Source of the DNA: Niastella koreensis GR20-10
GTDB lineage: Bacteria > Bacteroidota > Bacteroidia > Chitinophagales > Chitinophagaceae
Length of the DNA stretch: 64,000 bases
Assembly (NCBI RefSeq): GCF_000246855.1
Contig: NC_016609.1
Span: forward strand, 1,488,001-1,552,000
Direction: 5' to 3'
In this document: positions 19,501 to 25,929 of the stretch, piece by piece
How positions within the stretch are numbered: the first letter of the stretch is position 1
Layout of the letters: each line of letters starts with the position of its first letter
The notes under the pieces: model-generated
Database searches by the model: none
Told to the model about the DNA's origin: nothing
The model's input: only the letters and a program-made list of their open reading frames with translations
Made by a program: the position numbers and the translations under genes

Positions 19501-20078
19501 TCAGCGGACCAGACGGCAAACCCGATGGCGTGATCACCGCGGATGACAGAACCTTCCTCGGTAATTATCTGCCCAACTTTACTTACTCACTGAATTTTGG
19601 CGCCAATTACAAAAACTTCGATCTGTCGGTGTTTTTCCAGGGCGTACAGGGCAACAAGATCTTCAACGCCGCCCGCATTATCAGTGAAGGGATGGCCAGG
19701 TTGTTTGGTTCCGGCACGGCTGTGCTCGATGCCTGGACGCCCACCAATACGCATACCAATGTACCGCGCGCTATCAGTGGCGATCCTAACCAGAATGTTC
19801 GCCCCAGTACCCGCTGGATAGAAGACGGTTCCTACCTGCGGTTAAAGAACATCATGGTAGGCTATACGGTACCTGCCAGCTTTTTACAAACATTCACCAA
19901 ACACACTGTAAGCAGTTTCAGAATATACATTGCGTCGCAAAACCTGTTGACCTTTACCAAATATAAAGGCTGGGACCCTGAGATCGGTTCCAAGATCACT
20001 ACACTCACCAACGGTATCGACTATGGGCAGTATCCTGCCGCCCGTTCGTTCCAGTTTGGTGTGCAGGTAGGTTTTTGA
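16584..20078 (+). CDS. SusC/RagA-family TonB-linked outer membrane receptor with STN domain
   Basis: An 1164-residue outer-membrane transporter. A signal peptide lies at about 12-38. An STN (secretin/TonB N-terminal) signalling domain is at about 45-110 (NLVADNKEVKTVLNEISRLA), a carboxypeptidase-like beta-sandwich at about 145-220 (ITGKVTDEAGEPLNGVSVLV) and a plug at about 228-340 (VIIVGYGTQRRSSLTGAI; ASAAAIYGSRATNGVILITT, the SusC signature). The 22-strand barrel follows, ending in Gly-Phe. The STN domain is the part that talks to FecR, so this receptor probably controls its own transcription. The substrate is not evident; no polysaccharide-degrading enzyme is next to it. Confidence 0.95.
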   Translation: MKKVLVNQLIYRFMRIGLLPLLLITGFAGMMYARPVHGQEVLNQRINLVADNKEVKTVLNEISRLADIKFVYSSQRIPVRQKISVTARNQRLGDVLELCLSPLNILYFVSGNQIVLMRKGESYNVAMYLTDDPRKFLLDEEAPAKTITGKVTDEAGEPLNGVSVLVRGTNRGTVTNEKGVFVITADVGEMLSFTMVGYKESAVKVGDETNITVRLLTENINMNEVIIVGYGTQRRSSLTGAISSINTKAINELPVASVEQALQGRVAGLTVTNNGEPGTSPIVRIRGVSSINFASDPLYVIDGFPTGNLVNFDSRDIESVEVLKDASAAAIYGSRATNGVILITTKKGRRDNRVKVTLDSYVGTQKPWNTIDLLNTDQYLKYERALNGAANIGLPPRLQQANFSQPIYNGTSQTYAQTNTDWQDAYFKSGILMQHNIGVSGGNDVSRFYSSAGYFKQDGIGQGVYYERGNYRINSEHKISKVFSFGENLFLSYSKQRYDNTTGNRTRLVNVIRSLPYLPVYDPTTNGGYRNAENSVDGADPTNPVEDAVLLGNAVRKTLKVLGTAYADVNFTPWLKFRSTFGVDHVNLFQHQFRPIYSDKGRSETQAAIDDVRTTLTTLLYTQQLTFDKTFGNHHITATGVYETQSTRSYGEQMTGNQSTNTIETMFGATNVAAFSTKSENLLISYVARLNYEFGGKYMLSAAIRRDGLSVWAPGKKFANFPSVSAGWRIDQEDFMRNIKSVSELKLRGGYGETGLNGIGIFSKLPNSQLPNDYPWQAVVSQNGALYPFNNTLPSGGNASFYNAISNLNLEWEKTKQLNIGVDLGLLNNRITLSADYYRRKTDNLMLNVPTPGSFGFNTQGVLANVGSMENNGVDLQMGYKENLRAFKWDITGNISFIKNKVISLNTPNATIDQGGDQDFGGGAPITRTKAGETIQSFYGYIVDGIFQSDAEVASSPFQTDKTKAGDLKFRDISGPDGKPDGVITADDRTFLGNYLPNFTYSLNFGANYKNFDLSVFFQGVQGNKIFNAARIISEGMARLFGSGTAVLDAWTPTNTHTNVPRAISGDPNQNVRPSTRWIEDGSYLRLKNIMVGYTVPASFLQTFTKHTVSSFRIYIASQNLLTFTKYKGWDPEIGSKITTLTNGIDYGQYPAARSFQFGVQVGF

Positions 20079-20142
20079 TCGTGAATGTTATCGGCCATTC
20101 GATTAATTTGACTGATTTGATTCATTTCAACAATTGCTTAGT

Positions 20143-21714
20143 ATGAAACGAAATTTTTATAGATATAGCATAGTCGTTGGGTTGCTCACAGTAGTTACTG
20201 TCATTGCCTGTGAAAAGCAACTCAATAAAACAAATCCCAGCTATCCTACGCTGGACACTTATTTCCGCAACAGCGATGAATTGCTGAAAGGCACCAACGC
20301 CATCTATTCCATTTTTCATGGCGGTTCGCTGGTTGGCCGCGAATGGTTCTTTATACATGACCTGCGCAGCGATGATGATGCAGCGGGTGGGGGGCAGCTG
20401 GAAGTGCCCCGCGCGCAGATCCTGAACGGGGCAACCACACCCGACAACTCGGTAATGAATTCGGTTTGGAATGGCTTGTATACGGTGATGCATCGCGCCA
20501 ATACGGTTTTAAAGTATGCGCCCAATGTAAATGATAATACCGCGTTGCGCGACCGCAACGTAGGCGAGGCCAAATTCTTCAGGGCCTGGTCGTTGTTTGA
20601 GCTGGTAAGTATGTGGGGGCCGGTACCTATGTACCTGGAACCCGTAACTGCCTCCAACCAGTTTCAGTCCCGCTCAGCGGAAACCACTATTTACGATCAG
20701 ATAGTAAAGGACCTTACCGATGCCGCAGCGGCTTTACCAGCAACTTATGGCGATGAAGACCGCGGCCGCGTTACCAAAGGCGCCGCGTATGCCATGCTGG
20801 GCCGGGTGCAGATGCAAAAAGGCGATTACGTGGCCGCCAAAACCGCGTTGACTGCCGTAAAGAACCTGAACCTGTATACCATTAATATTCCCTATGGCGA
20901 TAACTTTCTCGAAGAAACTGAGTTCAATAAAGAATCTATATGGGAAGCTGTTTTCTTCGAGAACAAGCCCAACCAGTTTAACTGGGGCGGACAGGGAGAT
21001 GATCCCAGCCAGCCACAGGGCACAGTGCGTAACCAGGAATATTCGCCTATAGCCTGGCGTAACCTGATCCCCTCCAATCATTATTTAAATGAATTTGAAA
21101 ATACCGCCACCGGCGCTGCCAAAACCGATCCGCGTTTTGCCATGTCGGTGTACCAATCGGGCGATACTTATAACAATGGTAATTCTGTGCTTACAGATGA
21201 TGATCAGAATGGTAATTCGTCTATATTGAATGGCGTTACCAAAAAAATAAGCTGGCGCAAGTTCATGATCATTTATAAACACGGGAAGGGCGGCGACCGC
21301 GCAGGTGGTGGCAATAACCAACGCATTATCAGGTATGCAGAGGTGTTATTGATGCTGGCAGAATGTGAAAATGAATTGAACAACCCGGTACCTGCAGTAG
21401 ATTACCTGAACCAGGTGCGCGACCGGCCGGGCGTGAACATGCCGCATTACCCAACCGCGCAGTTTCCCACCACTACCAAAGATCAGATAACCAAAGCCAT
21501 TATGCATGAAAAAACAGTAGAGCTGGGTGGAGAAGAAATTCGCAACCGGGATATTTTGCGCTGGCGGAAAAAGGGTTATTACCCGGCAAACGCCGATCCG
21601 CTGCCTTACTTCAAAAAAGGCCGCGACGAATTGCTGCCTATTGCGCAGCAGGAAATAGACAACAATCCGCAGTTGGCTACCAATGGCATCAATAAACAAA
21701 ACGGGGGTTACTAA
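20143..21714 (+). CDS. SusD/RagB-family nutrient-binding lipoprotein
   Basis: A 523-residue outer-membrane lipoprotein that caps the adjacent SusC receptor. The ATG at 20143 is chosen because it directly precedes a lipoprotein signal (MKRNFYRYSIVVGLLTVVTV) with lipobox IAC at about 23-26; an in-frame TTG three codons earlier is less likely. The SusD tetratricopeptide-like N-terminus (NTVLKYAPNV, AKFFRAWSLFELVSMWGPVP) and the C-terminal RagB motif (RYAEVLLMLAECENEL, HEKTVELGGEEIRNRDILRW) are present. It starts 65 bp after susC. Confidence 0.93.
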   Translation: MKRNFYRYSIVVGLLTVVTVIACEKQLNKTNPSYPTLDTYFRNSDELLKGTNAIYSIFHGGSLVGREWFFIHDLRSDDDAAGGGQLEVPRAQILNGATTPDNSVMNSVWNGLYTVMHRANTVLKYAPNVNDNTALRDRNVGEAKFFRAWSLFELVSMWGPVPMYLEPVTASNQFQSRSAETTIYDQIVKDLTDAAAALPATYGDEDRGRVTKGAAYAMLGRVQMQKGDYVAAKTALTAVKNLNLYTINIPYGDNFLEETEFNKESIWEAVFFENKPNQFNWGGQGDDPSQPQGTVRNQEYSPIAWRNLIPSNHYLNEFENTATGAAKTDPRFAMSVYQSGDTYNNGNSVLTDDDQNGNSSILNGVTKKISWRKFMIIYKHGKGGDRAGGGNNQRIIRYAEVLLMLAECENELNNPVPAVDYLNQVRDRPGVNMPHYPTAQFPTTTKDQITKAIMHEKTVELGGEEIRNRDILRWRKKGYYPANADPLPYFKKGRDELLPIAQQEIDNNPQLATNGINKQNGGY

Positions 21715-21730
21715 AAATAGTTTCTAGCCT

Positions 21731-24700
21731 ATGGGTTCATCAAAAAAGCACATCGCTTTTCGGTTGCCGGTATTATTGATATTTTTTTATTCAGTAGGTT
21801 GTAAAACAAAAGAACGGGATACTTTATTTACGTCATTGCCCTCAACAGCGACAGGTATACATTTTATAAACCAGGTAAATGAAACAGACTCGACCCATTC
21901 ATTCATCAATGAGTTTGGATATATGGGTGGCGGCGTAGGCATCGGGGATTTTAACAACGACGGATTAAAGGATATTTATTTTACCGGTAACCAGGTGAGC
22001 TCAAAGCTGTACATCAATAAAGGCAATAACACATTTGAAGATATTACGGCAAAAGCTGGTTGCGGCACCAGCGGTTGGGCCACCGGCGTAAGCGTGGTAG
22101 ATATCAACAACGATGGCTATGATGATATTTACGTTTGTGTGTTTGGAAAGAATTTGCTGGAACGCGCGGCCAACCTGTTGTTCATTAATCAGCATGATCT
22201 GACGTTTAAAGAATCAGCCGCTGAATACGGACTGGCAGATACCGGTTACTCCACCCAGGCAGTGTTTGTTGATTACGACAAAGATGGCGACCTGGATATG
22301 TACCTCACCAATTATTTGCTCAGCAGCGCCAATGCCAACACTATTTATCCCCGCGATCAAACCGGGAAATCTCCCGCCAATGATAAATTGTACCGCAACG
22401 ATGGAGTAGTAGGGGAGGCTCATCACCCGGTGTTTACCGATGTGTCAATGGCTGCCAATATCAAAGATGATGGATATGGACTGGGTGTGGTTGTAAGCGA
22501 TTTCAACAATGATAACTGGCCGGATATTTATGTAGCCAACGATTTTCTATCGAACGATATCCTGTGGCTGAACAACCGCAATGGCACCTTTACCAATTGC
22601 ATTGCCCGCAGTATGCAACACCAGAGTTACAGCAGTATGGGCGCAGATGCCGCCGATGTAAACAACGACGGCCTGCCCGATGTAGTGACGCTGGATATGA
22701 TGCCCGAAAACAACGAACGCCGCAAACTCACCTGGTCGGTAATGAATTACGAACGCTACCAGGCCGAACGCTCGTATGGATATGAACCGGAGTTTATGCG
22801 GAATATGTTGCAATTAAATAATGGAAATTGGAAAGATACATTCTTGAGCTCGACAAATCGGAATGATGCCAATAGAGACGAGGCTACCAACACCTCCCCC
22901 ACCGGGGGAGGCCGGGAGGGGGCTCCGTTCTTTAGTGAAGTGGGCCAAATGGCGGGCATCTCCAGTACCGACTGGAGCTGGAGTGTATTGATGGCCGATT
23001 TTGACAATGATGGCTGGAAGGACATGCACATTACCAATGGGATTGGGCGTGATTTTATAAATGCCGATTTCCTGGAATTCAGTTCCACCGTAATGGGCAG
23101 GGTGAGCGATCTGAAACAACAGCGAAAGCTGATAAACGACAAACTCGCTTCCCTGAACCATGTTGAGCTGGGTAATTATTTGTATCGGAACAACGGCAAT
23201 TATACGTTCACCAATATCTCGCAACAGGCAGGGGTGAACGAAGCGTCGATGTCGAACGGCGCGGCCTGGGCCGACCTGGATAACGATGGCGACCTTGACC
23301 TTGTAGTGAACAATATAAACAAAGAAGCATTTGTGCTTATTAATGGTACCAATGCAAAGGGAAAACCGGTAACCAATCATTTTATTGGCATAAACTTAAA
23401 AGGCGGCGCTGCCAACCAACATGCCTTTGGCGCCAAAGTAAAAGTGTATACCGGTAACCAGGAGCAGGTACAGGAGCAAAATCCCGTGCGCGGATACTTC
23501 TCAACAGTAGATACCAAACTGCTGTTTGGAGTGGGATCGAATACACATATCGATTCCATTGTTACCATCTGGCCCGACAATACGTACCAGGTATTGCGGA
23601 AGGTGGCAGTGGATTCGTTATTGGAGATAACGCAACAGCCTGCACGAGAAACGTGGGAGAGCAGCACGAATGATCTGCAGGCTGTATTTTCAGACATTAC
23701 ACCAGCAACGCATATTAACTATCGCCATGTAGAAAGTAATTACAACGACTTTGGCGAACAACGATTGTTGCCCCAAAAGTTTTCGCAGTTGGGTCCGTAT
23801 ATAACAACGGCCGATCTCAATCACGATGGCCTCACCGACCTGTTCATAGGTGGGGCCTTTAATTTCTCCGGCCAGTTCTTTATACAACAACAAAACGGAC
23901 AGTTCAAAGCGCAGGCCCTTACCGATAGTATAAAAATGGAAGAAGACCAGGATTGTGTTTTCTTTGATGCCGATGGGGATGGCGATCCCGATCTGCTGGT
24001 GACCAGTGGCAATGTACAAATGGAAGAACATTCGCCCTACAACACACCGCGTTTATATACCAACGATGGCAAGGGACATTTTCACCTACAACCCAATGCT
24101 ATCCCGGCCAACATTCGCATTATTGCCGGCTGTGTACAAACTGCCGATTATGATGGGGATGGACAACCCGACCTGTTTATCGGCAGCCGCGTAAGCAAAA
24201 GTTATCCATTACCCGGCCGCAGTTATATTCTGCATAACAACAAAGGTGTGTTTACCGACGTAACCGCCATTGTATGTCCCGCCTTGCAACATCCCGGCAT
24301 GGTCACTTCCGCCGTATTTACCGACCTGAACAACGATCACCAGCCCGACCTGGTAATAGCAGGCGAGTGGATGCCCCTCCGGTTCTTTAAAAACGATCAT
24401 GGCCATTTACAGGAAATGAACACCGGGGTAGGAGGGCTGAGCGGCATGTGGCGCAGTCTGGTTGCCGCCGATGTTGATCAGGATGGCGATCTTGATTTGG
24501 TAGCCGGCAACCTGGGCATGAATTGCGATTACCAGGTGAGCGACAGCACGCCGATGGAATTATTTGCCGCCGACCTGGATGGCAATGGAAGCATTGACCC
24601 AATTCCTTTTTATTATATAAAAGACCACACGGGCGCCAGGCGATTGTATCCCGGCATTAACCGCCGCCAGTTTGCCGACCAGGTACCCGCCATCAAAAAA

Positions 24701-25168
24701 CAATTCCTGCACCATGCCCAGTATGCGCAGGCCACCTTTGACGATATTTTTAAACAAAAGGACAGTCTGCACCAGTACACCTGTACCGAAACCCACAGTT
24801 GCTGGTTCGAAAACGCCGGAAACGGACAATTCCGCCGCCATTACCTGCCGCCCGAGGCCCAGTTTGCCCCGGTAAATGCCATTTTGTGCGATGATTTTGA
24901 TGGCGACGGGGTTACCGATCTGCTGCTGGCCGGCAATGAATACCAGACCGAAGTGATGACGGGCCGGTACGATGCCAGTTACGGCTGCTTCCTTAAGGGG
25001 GTTGGTCATAAACAATTCCAGGCCATTCCGCCGGTGCGGAGCGGGTTCATTATGCGAGGCGATGTAAAAGATATGGCCCTGATAACCACCGCAAGGGGCC
25101 AGAAAATGGTGCTGGTAGCTGTAAATAATGATTACCTGAAGGTTATGGCCGTGAATCGTATGAAATAG
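21731..25168 (+). CDS. VCBS/FG-GAP repeat lipoprotein with ASPIC/UnbV domain
   Basis: An 1145-residue surface lipoprotein (lipobox YSVGC near residue 20). Multiple calcium-binding FG-GAP/VCBS blades appear, each with DxDxDG-like loops (DFNNDGLKDIYFTGN, DYDKDGDLDMYLTN, DADGDGDPDLLVTSG, DFDGDGVTDLLLAGN), probably forming one or two beta-propellers. An ASPIC/UnbV domain is at about 550-620 (FGAKVKVYTGNQEQVQEQN). Such proteins follow SusC/SusD pairs in many Chitinophagaceae and are thought to bind or process the same ligand; this is inference. It begins 16 bp after susD, so it is in the operon. A palindromic repeat is embedded at codons near residue 388-396. Confidence 0.88.
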   Translation: MGSSKKHIAFRLPVLLIFFYSVGCKTKERDTLFTSLPSTATGIHFINQVNETDSTHSFINEFGYMGGGVGIGDFNNDGLKDIYFTGNQVSSKLYINKGNNTFEDITAKAGCGTSGWATGVSVVDINNDGYDDIYVCVFGKNLLERAANLLFINQHDLTFKESAAEYGLADTGYSTQAVFVDYDKDGDLDMYLTNYLLSSANANTIYPRDQTGKSPANDKLYRNDGVVGEAHHPVFTDVSMAANIKDDGYGLGVVVSDFNNDNWPDIYVANDFLSNDILWLNNRNGTFTNCIARSMQHQSYSSMGADAADVNNDGLPDVVTLDMMPENNERRKLTWSVMNYERYQAERSYGYEPEFMRNMLQLNNGNWKDTFLSSTNRNDANRDEATNTSPTGGGREGAPFFSEVGQMAGISSTDWSWSVLMADFDNDGWKDMHITNGIGRDFINADFLEFSSTVMGRVSDLKQQRKLINDKLASLNHVELGNYLYRNNGNYTFTNISQQAGVNEASMSNGAAWADLDNDGDLDLVVNNINKEAFVLINGTNAKGKPVTNHFIGINLKGGAANQHAFGAKVKVYTGNQEQVQEQNPVRGYFSTVDTKLLFGVGSNTHIDSIVTIWPDNTYQVLRKVAVDSLLEITQQPARETWESSTNDLQAVFSDITPATHINYRHVESNYNDFGEQRLLPQKFSQLGPYITTADLNHDGLTDLFIGGAFNFSGQFFIQQQNGQFKAQALTDSIKMEEDQDCVFFDADGDGDPDLLVTSGNVQMEEHSPYNTPRLYTNDGKGHFHLQPNAIPANIRIIAGCVQTADYDGDGQPDLFIGSRVSKSYPLPGRSYILHNNKGVFTDVTAIVCPALQHPGMVTSAVFTDLNNDHQPDLVIAGEWMPLRFFKNDHGHLQEMNTGVGGLSGMWRSLVAADVDQDGDLDLVAGNLGMNCDYQVSDSTPMELFAADLDGNGSIDPIPFYYIKDHTGARRLYPGINRRQFADQVPAIKKQFLHHAQYAQATFDDIFKQKDSLHQYTCTETHSCWFENAGNGQFRRHYLPPEAQFAPVNAILCDDFDGDGVTDLLLAGNEYQTEVMTGRYDASYGCFLKGVGHKQFQAIPPVRSGFIMRGDVKDMALITTARGQKMVLVAVNNDYLKVMAVNRMK
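22893..22911. repeat. REP-like palindrome inside a coding sequence
   Basis: CCTCCCCC, a 3-nt loop, then GGGGGAGG form a perfect 8-bp hairpin, followed by CCGGGAGGGGG to 22922. It resembles the C/G-rich palindromic intergenic repeats of Bacteroidota. It lies in frame in the VCBS gene, encoding a Thr-Ser-Pro-Thr-Gly-Gly-Gly-Arg-Glu-Gly stretch between propeller blades. Confidence 0.6.
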
Positions 25169-25243
25169 TTTGCCCCGGACAAGGAAATTCAGCCATAAAA
25201 AGCTATTTTTGCGTCCCCAATGAAAGTTGGGGCAAAGTTCTTA

Positions 25244-25530
25244 GGACCGGTAGCTCAGTTGGATAGAGCAGCTGCCTTCAAATTACTAGGAGCCTTATAA
25301 GGGAAACGAAACCTTATAAGTGGATGCCACTATATCGGTGAAACCTTCCTGCGCAAGCAGATGGCAATACCGAGGAAACCTGCAAGGGGTTCCGTAGAGA
25401 CTACACGTGGCACACCTGAAATGGTGAAGATATAGTCCAGACCACAAATCCTGGCTGTAAGTCGGGAGCAGGGAAACCTGTAGAGGGTAAGCTAAGCAGC
25501 AGGTCATTGGTTCGAATCCAATCCGGTTCA
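25244..25530 (+). tRNA. tRNA-Arg(UCU), interrupted by a group I intron
   Basis: Exons 25244-25278 and 25492-25530 join to a complete 74-nt cloverleaf. The acceptor pairs GGACCGG with CCGGTTC, with discriminator A at 25530 and no encoded CCA. The D arm is GCTC/GAGC. The anticodon stem is GCTGC/GCAGC with loop CTTCTAA, giving anticodon TCT at positions 34-36. The variable region is AGGTC and the T arm is ATTGG-TTCGAAT-CCAAT. The short variable arm rules out serine or leucine. A TATTTTTG word (TAnnTTTG, the Bacteroidota -7 element) lies at 25204-25211. A terminator follows at 25551. Confidence 0.93.
25279..25491 (+). ncRNA. Group I intron (IC3/Azoarcus-like), self-splicing ribozyme
   Basis: A 213-nt intron without an open reading frame, lying between tRNA positions 34 and 35. 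The 5' exon ends in U and the intron ends in G, as group I splicing needs. Hallmarks, in order: a three-base guide GAG (in AGGAGCC) that can pair with exon CUU, giving the required U-G pair at the splice site; a P2 hairpin of CTTATAAG arms; the P element (TCGGTGAAACC); the Q element (GGCAATACCGAG); the R element (GTAGAGACTACACG); and the S element (GAAGATATAGTCCAG). GACTA and TAGTC form P7. The order and wording closely parallel the Azoarcus tRNA-Ile intron as I remember it. A short intron with no homing endonuclease is expected to splice alone in the presence of guanosine. Confidence 0.92.
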
Positions 25531-25550
25531 CGAAATTGGATCAATAATTC

Positions 25551-25575
25551 AAAACCCGCTCTGGTAGCGGGTTTT
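25551..25575 (+). terminator. Rho-independent terminator of the tRNA gene
   Basis: AAAACCCGCT, loop CTGGT, AGCGGGTTTT: a perfect 10-bp stem with its own terminal T-run, 20 bp after the tRNA 3' end. The symmetric A/T ends mean it could also act on the opposite strand. Confidence 0.88.
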
Positions 25576-25648
25576 GTGTTGTAATACACTGGTCTGTATT
25601 AAAGTATTTATGTATAATCAGATGGATCAGATTATTCTCAATGATTTC

Positions 25649-25668
25649 TGGTTCGAATCCAATCTGGT
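25649..25668 (+). repeat. Fragment of a tRNA 3' end (T-arm duplicate)
   Basis: TGGTTCGAATCCAATC is identical to 25508-25523 of the tRNA-Arg gene, and the next TGGT differs by one base from CGGT. The rest of a cloverleaf is missing, so this is not a tRNA gene. Such T-arm fragments are often left by integration at a tRNA gene, though no integrase is nearby. Confidence 0.6.
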
Positions 25669-25674
25669 GGCCAC

Positions 25675-25903
25675 GCTGGATTTATCAAAGGCTTTTACAA
25701 ATATTGGTTTGTATAAATCAGCCGGAATACGGCTATCAGCATAGATGTTTTCAATTACCACAGGCTGCCTGTTAAGCATGGCCCATCCGCTGATACAAGC
25801 GTTTATCGGAGAATGCCTGCCTTTCCAAAGAGGACTTACAGCATCTTCGTCGGCATAATAACATCTATCTCCATCTCGTAATACAAATGTAGCCCCTTCT
25901 GCT
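25675..25903 (-). pseudogene. GAF-domain fragment (sensor kinase remnant)
   Basis: Read leftward from about 25903, the frame gives GATFVLRDGDRCYYADED, then a segment containing PINACISGWAMLNRQPVVIE and IYADSRIPADLYKPIFVKAF. This is the core of a GAF domain as found in Bacteroidota phytochrome-like and hybrid sensor kinases. There is no start codon, a TAA stop lies just upstream, and the frame runs into the tRNA fragment at its 3' end. Only about 75 residues of a much larger protein remain, so the piece is a remnant. Confidence 0.7.
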
Positions 25904-25929
25904 TATAGGCTGTTTCGATGTTTCTCCTG

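Noticed and set aside
25649-25672. A second tRNA gene after the terminator
   Set aside because: Only the T arm and part of the acceptor are present; no D or anticodon arm can be formed.
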